DNA of 13,477 bases from Microcaldota archaeon (lineage in GTDB: Archaea; Micrarchaeota; Micrarchaeia; Micrarchaeales; Micrarchaeaceae): the NCBI GenBank assembly GCA_021834785.1, contig JAKBRJ010000018.1:1-13477 (forward strand), given 5' to 3'. The number at the start of each line of letters is the position of its first letter. Within the stretch, counting starts at the first letter, position 1. This document shows, in pieces, positions 6,169 through 12,464 of this stretch. The position numbers and the translations under genes were made by a program. The notes below the pieces were generated by a model. It searched no databases. It had not been told where the DNA came from and saw only the letters and a program-made list of their open reading frames with translations.

Positions 6169-8132
6169 TTCAATATATTATAACCCTTTCTTTGGATCAC
6201 ATATTTATTCTTGAACATGCCTCGCTCTTCCTTTATATAGCCTTTTTCTAGAAGCTTTGTTATTGTTGCATTTTCAGCATCGTAAGACCCACCGTTAACA
6301 TTGGTTTTTCGGATATTGACTAGTGCGCGTTTCTCAGCTTCAGAGAGGCTCTTCCCGCCACTCTCCTCAAATGCTTTTAGTAACGCAGGTCTCTGCTCCC
6401 TTTCAATTTGGTCGTAATATTCCTGCCAGGTTTTGTAGCCTTTTGGTGGCATATTTGGATTGGATTGTCCAAACTGAACTGTTTGCTGCTGTATGGCCTG
6501 CTGTGTTTTTGCAGGTATTAAGCCAAGTGCGTAAGCTCTATTTACGCATTCTTTCACTAGTGCAGGTAGGACTACCGCATTTGGCGTTCCCATCAACATA
6601 TTTGTAAACGAAACAGCTTTGCCATCTTTCTCCTTGTACAGTATAACATACCCGCTTGCAAATGCAGGCGTGTATATTTTGTCGGCCCAGGAGACTGAAT
6701 CTGTTCCTCCCCACAGCTTATCTTTAGTGTAGCCTTTTTTGTCAAACCTGATCCCGCCTATCTCAACGCTTCCATTGCCGCTGAATATTTTATCTGCATA
6801 CTTTGTAACAATCAATGGTATAATTAGTTGCGTTGCTATTCCAACCAACTTCTGCCAATCTGCGGCATCGCTGAATGAAAACATTATCTGCTCGCCACAT
6901 TCACATTCCAGCGAAAAATTGTACGTTACAGAATAGTTGCTTCTGGTGCCATTGAAAGAGATGCCCTTTACTTCATCATAGGAAATCTTAGTGCCATCGT
7001 AAGTTACAGAACGCAGTTTGAAATCAGCATATTTAGTGGACAAAAAACTTGTAACTTTTATCTGTAGCAGGGTGTTCTTATCAGCCTCTATGCTTTTCTT
7101 TATTTTACCTTCGTCGGCCTCTAACGAGCCCTTAAGGCTTTCTGTGCCTGATATTTTGTAGGCAATTCTTACCAACCTTGCAGAATCCTCAAATAAGTTA
7201 GCGTAATTATGTAAATCTACGGACTTCAGCCTTATTGCTTCTGCAACTTTGTCACGGATTACTCGAGCTTGCGGGTCTTCATATAGTCCATTCTCACGCA
7301 ACTCTTTCAATTGTTTCTGTATCTTTCCGATAATCCGGTCTATTTCTTCTATTTTGGCAGTTGTCTGTTTATTATTGTTGACTTGTTTTCCGTCCTCACT
7401 TATTTTGATCTTCCTAAGTTCGTCTATCATGTCACTTATTTCGTTAAGTATTGGTTGTAATAGGCTCTTTTCTGTCTCCTTTCCACGCGCACCAAATACC
7501 TCTTGGGAATCCTTTACATACCTTGGGTCTTTGTGGATTCTTCCTAAATCAGTGTAAATATCAGAAACCTCTCCTTTGACTGCCTCCTTAAATGATAAAA
7601 GGTTGTCTCTTTCTAATTTTTGACCAGTAGGAGTGGAATAATCCTTTGAGAAAGCATCCCAGAATTTTTCTGAGTTCATCAACTCATTCCAGATTGAAAG
7701 TGACTCTTTGAAATATTTTAGATTGTCATTCTTTGAAAGCAAGATACAATATAAAATTGCAAGGTTCTTTTTAGAAAAATAATGATTTGTTCCTTCTCCA
7801 TCGCTTGCAGATTTCCATGCGTCTATGGCCTTTGTGTATTCCTCATTTAGTATGTACGTCAATGCTTTTTTATCATCAAGCGTGTGCATCCGTAGCCAAA
7901 AGAAATATTCGTTTATGTGTTCTTTGTTGGATTGAAGCTTGCTAAGCGCTTCTTTTACAGAGTCTTCAGTTCTAGCATCAGTCTTCAAACCTATATCTAA
8001 ATCATATTCAGGGTGGTCGTCGATTTTAAGGCGATTTGTGATCTCTTTGTACCTTCTAAGTATCTCTTTCTGAGTTGCAGTTACATCAAGACCCAAAATC
8101 CTGTAAGCATTAGTATCAATCTTGTTGGACAT
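6150..8132 (-). CDS. J-like co-chaperone with helical body and winged-helix tail
   Basis: A 660-residue protein. Residues 8-80 read as a divergent J domain: NAYRILGLDVTATQKEI, then an amphipathic helix and a second helix ending in NEYFFWL. The region between them has HPEYD (40-44) instead of a canonical HPD, so Hsp70 stimulation may be altered. Residues about 85-230 look like TPR-type helical hairpins. About 215-285 and 335-355 are highly charged and probably coiled coil. Residues 360-530 are beta-rich, with a CxC pair (C410, C412) and a PH-like stretch around 457-530. A Gln-rich linker (542-555) leads to a winged-helix-like C-terminus (about 596-655). The ATG is 4 bp after the Hsp70 stop. 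It occupies the dnaJ position of the operon; homology beyond the J-like part is unknown to me. Confidence 0.75.
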   Translation of the reverse strand: MSNKIDTNAYRILGLDVTATQKEILRRYKEITNRLKIDDHPEYDLDIGLKTDARTEDSVKEALSKLQSNKEHINEYFFWLRMHTLDDKKALTYILNEEYTKAIDAWKSASDGEGTNHYFSKKNLAILYCILLSKNDNLKYFKESLSIWNELMNSEKFWDAFSKDYSTPTGQKLERDNLLSFKEAVKGEVSDIYTDLGRIHKDPRYVKDSQEVFGARGKETEKSLLQPILNEISDMIDELRKIKISEDGKQVNNNKQTTAKIEEIDRIIGKIQKQLKELRENGLYEDPQARVIRDKVAEAIRLKSVDLHNYANLFEDSARLVRIAYKISGTESLKGSLEADEGKIKKSIEADKNTLLQIKVTSFLSTKYADFKLRSVTYDGTKISYDEVKGISFNGTRSNYSVTYNFSLECECGEQIMFSFSDAADWQKLVGIATQLIIPLIVTKYADKIFSGNGSVEIGGIRFDKKGYTKDKLWGGTDSVSWADKIYTPAFASGYVILYKEKDGKAVSFTNMLMGTPNAVVLPALVKECVNRAYALGLIPAKTQQAIQQQTVQFGQSNPNMPPKGYKTWQEYYDQIEREQRPALLKAFEESGGKSLSEAEKRALVNIRKTNVNGGSYDAENATITKLLEKGYIKEERGMFKNKYVIQRKGYNILNWLSSN

Positions 8133-8136
8133 AGTC

Positions 8137-10623
8137 TCAACGTGTAATTCCAGATAGGTTAACCTCCTTTTGCTGGCTTACTGGCCGCAGGAGGTTTAGT
8201 TGCTGTGTACAGCGCTTTAGCTCCTCATAATTCTTAGCCTGTATTGCCATGTTGCCTTTGTTTATGTAATACTGTGCCTCCTTTTCATTGATAAAATTGT
8301 CAGCTGCAATTATTTGTCTAAAGTAAACAATCCAAGTATTAGGATTAGAGAATATGGCTTTAACCCTTAGATTTTCGAGCTGCTCGTTAAGTCCATTAAG
8401 TAATATTTTGTTATTTTCCCTTATTGCTTTCTCTCCTTCAGTTTTGATGCTATCTAGCTGTTTCTTGTCATCCTCCTTCTGGTTTGGGTCGGCATATGTG
8501 TCTATTATTTTTTCCAGATCTGTTACCCTAGCATTGTACGCTTTAACTAGCTGCGGCATCTTTTTTTCTGCTTCGAGATCGCTTAGATACTCTTTAAGGT
8601 TTTTCAATTGCTTGTCCGCCTTACGTTTTTCGTCTTCATCTGCGTGAGAACTGGCTATCCCTTCTGAAACAGATTGCATAGAATCGGTGATTTTCCTCCG
8701 TTCCTCATCTGAACAATACTCAAAAACCGACTCTGCCCTCTTTCTTTGCGCCATCAGTTCGGTTGACATGTTATCGGTTTCTATTTTCTTAGCTACCCAC
8801 GTGTGGCGTGCATCAACGGAAATGTCGTAGAGCGGGATGTATGCGATAACTGTAAGTTCTCTCGATTCATTTATCTTTACCGTCAGGTCAACGCGTGATC
8901 CTGCAGGAAGGTCGTTAGGGATAAGCTTGCCAGGTATTGCAAGTTCGCAAAGCTCATCATTGTTGTTTGGATTTTCAGATTCGCCCTCAACTATCTTTAT
9001 GTAGAGCGGGTTTTCCTCCCCTTTTTTCAATTTTCTTGAAGTCTTATATATATCCAACGTTCTGCTTAAAGGTAAAACTTCTTCTTTATTGAAGATAGGC
9101 TCACAGGTGTTTCTGCCCTGTTCTTCAACAACCACTTTAATCGAACGAGGTATCGGAGCACCAGAGATTGAAAGACCATGGGTGATGGTAAATGAATCTG
9201 GGATGATCTTTACTGGACTACTTTTGTCGTCAAAAATATATATCCAATAAAGGTTCTGTCTATTTTTCTGCACCTTCACTGTGTAATAGAATTTCCCTTT
9301 CTTTAGCTGTGTCTTCGGTCCGGTAAATGTGCCACTGTCAGATTGAATCTTGATGTAGTACTCGCCATCCTCCAGACCTTGAATACTCCCCGTTATAGAT
9401 TCCTCAGTATCAGCAGTCAGTGAGGTATAATTAAGGTTGATCTTATGGCTTCCTTGTTTTATTTTTTTGTCATCGTAGCATAAAAACTGCTCTGGAACTT
9501 TCTGCCCCATTGCAAATATGCACGCTCCGTTAGCAACTACAGTCAGTGGATCTACAGAGGAGTCCACTTTTATATCAAACTCTTTTTCTAGTTTCTCCTT
9601 GATATAAGGTATAATTGTTGTACCTCCAACAAGTACGATTCTTTTAACTGAGGATTCTTTCAACTCCGCATCCTTTATTGTATTTCGTGCCAGCTCCACA
9701 GTTTTTGAAACCATTGGCTCGATTATCCTATTGAATTCTTCCCTTGAGAAAGGAATAACTAGGTGTACCTCTTTTCCGTCTTCATCCTTGCCTATGTCCT
9801 CTATCTCTAACGTTGTCTTTTCATATTGGGAAAGTTCCATTTTCGCAGATTCGGCAAAATATTTCAACTTGGCGAAGATGTATTTATATTTCTGGTTGCT
9901 TCTGTTGAACTCATTGAACTTATATTTTTCCAGTATTTTTGGTACTATACCTTTTTTTACAATCTCCCAGTCAATATCCTTTCCTCCTAAAAAGCCTTCT
10001 CCTCCGTGTCCCAACACAGACAGAACTCCTTCCTTGCAGGAGACTAATGCAAGGTCAAAAGTACCTCCTCCGAAGTCGTAAATCAGCCAGTTCTCGCTTT
10101 TGGCGTTCATAAAGCCATATGACACTGCTGCAGCGATAGGTTCCTGTAATAACACAACGTGCTTAAATCCAGCCAGATTGCCTGCTCTTTTAGTAGCTTC
10201 AGATTGCAGTACCGAAAGCGCTGCAGGCACTGTTATAACTACAGACGTTGTGTCAAAGTCAGGGTATTTACGCAGAAGGTCCTCCTTAAGGCTTTTAAGA
10301 ATCTCTGCGGATATTTCCTCAGGAGTCATTCTAGTTTTTGCACGTGGGAATGGCACCGTTTCTGCTGTGCCCATTATTCTTTTGACTTCTGCCTTAAAGT
10401 TTTCGCTGTCATCTTTTTCGTTGAGCTTATACAAATGGTCATACGCTTTCTGGCCTACGACTTTATTGCCAAATTTATCAAATCCGAATACTGAGGGTGT
10501 ATATTCCACACCTCCAGGCTTCTTTATGATCTCTATCTTGCCATTGATGTTCACTGCTATTTTTGAGTTTGCGGTGCCAAGATCAATCCCTATAGAAATG
10601 TTCTGACTATTCATCATAACCAC
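8137..10623 (-). CDS. Divergent Hsp70 (DnaK-like) chaperone with beta insert
   Basis: An 828-residue Hsp70. The actin-like ATPase domain (about 8-375) is well conserved: phosphate-1 IGIDLGTANSKIAV (11-24), VKRIMG with the catalytic-Lys equivalent (K81), VITVPAA, EPIAAAVSYG (161-170), phosphate-2 IYDFGGGTFD (181-190), and adenosine motif VLVGGTTIIPYI (330-341). The canonical D-L-L-L-L-D linker is missing. Instead about 90 beta-rich residues (390-480) precede the substrate-binding-like region (480-600: THGLSI, then P-L-S-R and the I-V-E-G-E-S block). A long charged helical lid (620-760) and an extra helical segment (760-812) follow. GTG start at 10621-10623 is chosen because GAGGAG lies 7 nt upstream; ATGs at residues 3 and 4 are alternatives. 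The gene begins 4 bp after the GrpE-like stop. An active ATP-dependent chaperone is likely; its clients are unknown. Confidence 0.92.
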   Translation of the reverse strand: MVMMNSQNISIGIDLGTANSKIAVNINGKIEIIKKPGGVEYTPSVFGFDKFGNKVVGQKAYDHLYKLNEKDDSENFKAEVKRIMGTAETVPFPRAKTRMTPEEISAEILKSLKEDLLRKYPDFDTTSVVITVPAALSVLQSEATKRAGNLAGFKHVVLLQEPIAAAVSYGFMNAKSENWLIYDFGGGTFDLALVSCKEGVLSVLGHGGEGFLGGKDIDWEIVKKGIVPKILEKYKFNEFNRSNQKYKYIFAKLKYFAESAKMELSQYEKTTLEIEDIGKDEDGKEVHLVIPFSREEFNRIIEPMVSKTVELARNTIKDAELKESSVKRIVLVGGTTIIPYIKEKLEKEFDIKVDSSVDPLTVVANGACIFAMGQKVPEQFLCYDDKKIKQGSHKINLNYTSLTADTEESITGSIQGLEDGEYYIKIQSDSGTFTGPKTQLKKGKFYYTVKVQKNRQNLYWIYIFDDKSSPVKIIPDSFTITHGLSISGAPIPRSIKVVVEEQGRNTCEPIFNKEEVLPLSRTLDIYKTSRKLKKGEENPLYIKIVEGESENPNNNDELCELAIPGKLIPNDLPAGSRVDLTVKINESRELTVIAYIPLYDISVDARHTWVAKKIETDNMSTELMAQRKRAESVFEYCSDEERRKITDSMQSVSEGIASSHADEDEKRKADKQLKNLKEYLSDLEAEKKMPQLVKAYNARVTDLEKIIDTYADPNQKEDDKKQLDSIKTEGEKAIRENNKILLNGLNEQLENLRVKAIFSNPNTWIVYFRQIIAADNFINEKEAQYYINKGNMAIQAKNYEELKRCTQQLNLLRPVSQQKEVNLSGITR

Positions 10624-10627
10624 TATT

Positions 10628-11263
10628 TTACTCCTCTGCCTTGCCGACTACAATCACTTTGCCTATGTGAATTACTTCCCCTTTATGCAAAATTGTCGGT
10701 TCCTTTGTATCTTTGACTAGCATTTCCGCAATATTTGGATCTTTTTCAACCGCAAGAATCTCTAAGTTCTCTCCTTCCTCATATTTTTGGTTAGTATGAT
10801 CCACTATTTCAATATCGTTTTTCTCAAGATATCGTTTTAGCTTGTTTAGGGAATTTACAAGGCTTTCCTGCTGCTCCTTTGTAACGCTTGGTAGGATTTT
10901 ATTGATTTTATTCTCCATTCTCCACAGTTCAATAGCAAGTTCTACCAGATCTTCAGCCTGGATTGACATCTCAAGGAATTGTGGGGCAATTGAGTATTGT
11001 ATATCCTTGCGTACCTGTGCTATTTGCAGCCGTATAGAGGATATTTCCTTGAGGACCAACTTGCGAAATTCCTCCTCTTTTTTAGTAGGTTCAATAGTGC
11101 TATCTAAAGACCCTTCCTCCGTGCCTCCACTAGCCACATCTCCCTCCAACATCATCCAACCCCTTCTGGTTAAGCAGTCTATTATGGAAATACTAACTTT
11201 ATAATATCTTCCTTTGATCCACACAGTTAAAGATTTCGCTGGCAAATCTTCGGTTGGATTCAA
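10628..11263 (-). CDS. GrpE-like nucleotide exchange factor
   Basis: Up to 211 residues. A low-complexity acidic stretch (39-58) is followed by a charged helix suited to a dimeric coiled coil (about 60-95), further helices (100-150), and a C-terminal beta-rich domain (156-208). That domain ends in DPNIAEMLVKD, then HKGEVIHIGKVIVVGK, which follows the GrpE pattern of a degenerate D-P-x-x-H-E-A block and a final V-L-R-P-A-x-V-x-V-like strand. The role inferred is ADP release from the Hsp70 encoded 4 bp downstream. Overall similarity to GrpE is weak, and position in the operon carries much of the argument. The start is uncertain: the frame opens at TTG 11261-11263, but tandem ATGs at residues 37-38 (11155 and 11152) have a G-rich Shine-Dalgarno-like sequence and a TATA-like box upstream. 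Confidence 0.65.
   Translation of the reverse strand: MNPTEDLPAKSLTVWIKGRYYKVSISIIDCLTRRGWMMLEGDVASGGTEEGSLDSTIEPTKKEEEFRKLVLKEISSIRLQIAQVRKDIQYSIAPQFLEMSIQAEDLVELAIELWRMENKINKILPSVTKEQQESLVNSLNKLKRYLEKNDIEIVDHTNQKYEEGENLEILAVEKDPNIAEMLVKDTKEPTILHKGEVIHIGKVIVVGKAEE
11196..11210 (-). promoter_or_regulatory. Possible internal promoter of the chaperone operon
   Basis: On the minus strand ATATTATAAAGT lies about 45-50 bp before the tandem ATGs of the GrpE-like gene, at a distance that would give a leader of roughly 20 nt containing AGAAGGGG. If used, residues 1-36 of the longest frame are not translated. A competing, weaker box (TTGATATAG, near 11294-11302) would serve the TTG start. Confidence 0.3.
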
Positions 11264-11288
11264 AGGGGCGTTTGGCCTATGTACATGT

Positions 11289-11402
11289 TTCTATATCAAA
11301 ATAGTAGAGAAATCAAGATCATACAAGAAGAAGCAGATAAGTGCTAACGAAGTAATTCAAGGCTTAATGGCGACATTTAAGATCATAAAAAGAACAAAGT
11401 AA
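11289..11402 (+). pseudogene. Possible 3' remnant of the HerA-like gene
   Basis: The plus-strand frame ends FYIKIVEKSRSYKKKQ and then ISANEVIQGLMATFKIIKRT before a TAA at 11400-11402. It looks like a protein C-terminus: a beta strand, a basic loop, and a final amphipathic helix. It has the same strand as the HerA-like 5' part that ends at about 5041, on the far side of the chaperone operon. This arrangement is what an insertion with deletion of the middle of that gene would leave. The assignment to the same gene is inference; the open frame extends further left to 11214, but that part overlaps the GrpE-like gene. Confidence 0.3.
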
Positions 11403-11572
11403 AAGGAAGATAAAAGATCAAAAAAGAAATAAAAAACAAGAACAAAAGAAAATCCGAAAAGAAAGAAGAAAAGAAGAAGCCACAACGATAAAACCCTAAA
11501 AAGAGGTTGTGGTAAAAGAAAAGAACATAAAAACAAACAAAACACACTAAAAGAATCTTAGAATCATATGCA
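11403..11572. other. A-rich purine tract, non-coding
   Basis: About 170 bp made mostly of A and G on the plus strand with few T residues. The open frames on the complementary strand are runs of F, L and S codons created by this composition and are not genes. Inside lies an inverted repeat, CCACAAC (11480-11486) and GTTGTGG (11506-11512), with a 19-nt loop. The pyrimidine-rich minus strand could insulate the chaperone operon from read-through, but no function is shown. Confidence 0.5.
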
Positions 11573-11660
11573 CAGGCCCGCCTCCCTACCCCGAATATGT
11601 TGGGTCGGCTTGACGACTGAGATCTGAGTATTCGGAGGTACATAGAGAAGGGGAATAGGT
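11573..11660. other. GC-richer structured patch, possible ncRNA
   Basis: This islet between A-rich stretches can fold. CGAATA (11592-11597) pairs with TATTCG (11629-11634), with CCTC (11581-11584) and GAGG (11635-11638) extending the stem across a bulge. GTCG and CGAC form an inner stem around GCTTGA (about 11604-11617). The strand and function are unknown. It does not fit a tRNA, and there are no clear box C/D motifs. Confidence 0.25.
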
Positions 11661-11668
11661 CTGCATAT

Positions 11669-11752
11669 TTTTGGTGCAAAACTGTTCTGCACAAAAATTA
11701 ATCCATCTGCACCAAAATCCCCCCGTTTTGACTAATTTTTGTGCAAAGCCCC
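11669..11752. repeat. Right terminal inverted repeat with subterminal motif copies
   Basis: Four copies of the TGCAC(C/A)AAAAT motif lie here in mixed orientation. TTTTTGGTGCA (11669-11678 region) and ATTTTTGTGCA (11735-11745) point left. TGCACAAAAATTAAT (11688) and TGCACCAAAATCC (11708) point right, 20 bp apart. The outermost 20 bp mirror the left end of the island (18 of 20 matches). The 20-bp spacing is the same as at the left end, which supports shared transposase binding sites. Confidence 0.55.
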
Positions 11753-11810
11753 AAGAACGGATTTCTTTGGAGAGCTTGAAGATGCGGAAGATGGACTGCT
11801 TTGAAGCTGT

Positions 11811-11842
11811 AAAAATAATAAAAAATAAAAGAAATAAAAAAA
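11811..11842 (-). terminator. Poly-U terminator of the peroxiredoxin gene
   Basis: Starting 10 bp past the peroxiredoxin stop, the minus strand reads T7, then T-rich runs interrupted by single A or C residues. Several U-tracts in tandem without a strong hairpin are the usual archaeal 3' end signal, recognised by FttA, which happens to be the next gene on the right. Confidence 0.65.
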
Positions 11843-11851
11843 CAGGATTAA

Positions 11852-12337
11852 TCAATTCATTGGTTTGGAGATCTCGGAGAGAGCCTGTTTTATCTCGGAG
11901 TAATTAGGCTCTACTGTTGGATCATCGGATACCCATTTGTATCTTATTATGCCTTTTGGGTCTGTCACGAAGACTGCACGCTTTGATGCAGTATAGCCTT
12001 CCATGTTTGCAAAATTCTCAAGGATAACATTGAATTTCTTTGAGGCCTTGCGTCTGTAGTCGCTGAGTATGGTAAAGTTAAGGCGGTTCTTCTCCTTGAA
12101 TTCTTTGTTTGGGAAGGGACCGTCGACGCTAATGCCATAGACATCTCCGTTGAGGCTGTTGAACTCCGACATGCTATCCCTGAACTTGCACATTTCAGTG
12201 GTGCATACTCCTGTAAACGCGCCAGGGAAGAAGGCAATTATCGCTGCTTTTCCTTTTGTCGCTTCTCTGAGGTCTATCTGCTTCAGCTCAGTATCCACAA
12301 GCTTTACTGGAGGTATTCTTTTTCCTATTTCTACCAT
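11852..12337 (-). CDS. Peroxiredoxin (PrxQ/BCP/AhpE-like)
   Basis: A 161-residue thioredoxin-fold peroxidase of the AhpC/TSA family, reducing hydrogen peroxide or organic peroxides in the cytoplasm. The active-site block FFPGAFTGVCTTEMCKFRD carries the peroxidatic C45 in the P-x-x-x-T-x-x-C motif. C50, five residues on, matches the resolving cysteine of alpha2-type PrxQ/BCP proteins. The conserved Arg lies in SKRAVFVTDPKG (R120). The length is typical of single-domain members. Its electron donor is not encoded nearby. The ATG is supported by a TATA-like box about 30 bp upstream (12365-12374), predicting a very short or leaderless mRNA. It is separated from the upstream FttA gene by 127 bp and so probably has its own promoter. 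Confidence 0.93.
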   Translation of the reverse strand: MVEIGKRIPPVKLVDTELKQIDLREATKGKAAIIAFFPGAFTGVCTTEMCKFRDSMSEFNSLNGDVYGISVDGPFPNKEFKEKNRLNFTILSDYRRKASKKFNVILENFANMEGYTASKRAVFVTDPKGIIRYKWVSDDPTVEPNYSEIKQALSEISKPMN

Positions 12338-12364
12338 GCTAACACCATTAATCTTAAGTATGAA

Positions 12365-12374
12365 CTGTTTAAAG
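12365..12374 (-). promoter_or_regulatory. TATA-like box of the peroxiredoxin gene
   Basis: The minus strand shows CTTTAAACAG ending 28 bp before the ATG. At the usual archaeal spacing of about 25 bp to the start site, the transcript would begin within a few nucleotides of the start codon. Confidence 0.4.
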
Positions 12375-12464
12375 AACTTTTGGCAGGCTTAACAGCAGAG
12401 CCTTCTTATGAGGGAATTTGGTGTTATGCTGGACTATTCTAAGAGTGCTAAGGCAAGAGCTTGC

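Larger units (their letters stand above)
3881..11752. mobile_element. Accessory island bounded by inverted repeats (7.9 kb)
   Basis: The left end TGGGCTTTGCACCAAAATTA (3881-3900) and the reverse complement of 11733-11752 agree at 18 of 20 positions. Immediately outside, AAGAA occurs in the same orientation at 3876-3880 and 11753-11757. With the overlapping C residues the shared string is CCCAAGAA, as expected of a target duplication. The interior holds a transposase remnant, broken genes and the four-gene chaperone operon, while sequence outside is intact minus-strand chromosomal genes. The transposase fragment reads towards the left end and stops 61 bp inside it, as in an insertion sequence. 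So the outer ends may be those of one IS later expanded by internal insertion, or of two IS copies forming a composite element. The boundaries are seen; the mechanism is inferred. Confidence 0.55.

Noticed and set aside
8001..8012. HPEYD of the J-like protein as a functional HPD motif
   Set aside because: The aspartate position is Glu, and the spacing to the preceding helix is uncertain; calling it a canonical J domain would overstate the evidence.
10100..10606. Plus-strand 168-codon open frame inside the Hsp70 gene
   Set aside because: It lies wholly opposite the conserved Hsp70 ATPase domain, with no ribosome binding site or family signature.
11214..11402. Plus-strand 62-codon frame as a complete small gene
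   Set aside because: Its first 50 bp overlap the GrpE-like gene and look like an antisense shadow; only the part after 11289 seems protein-like, so I kept that as a possible remnant.
11575..11670. Resemblance of the structured patch to part of a 5S rRNA (C-C-C-G-A-A and G-G-G-A-A blocks)
   Set aside because: The helix I strands and the helix II/III partners needed for a 5S fold are not present at the right distances; the similarity is too short to support.
11357..11855. Overlapping minus-strand frames giving F/L-rich, membrane-like peptides
   Set aside because: They arise from the A-rich plus strand (T-rich complement); the codon bias is purely compositional, and they run across the repeat ends and terminator.
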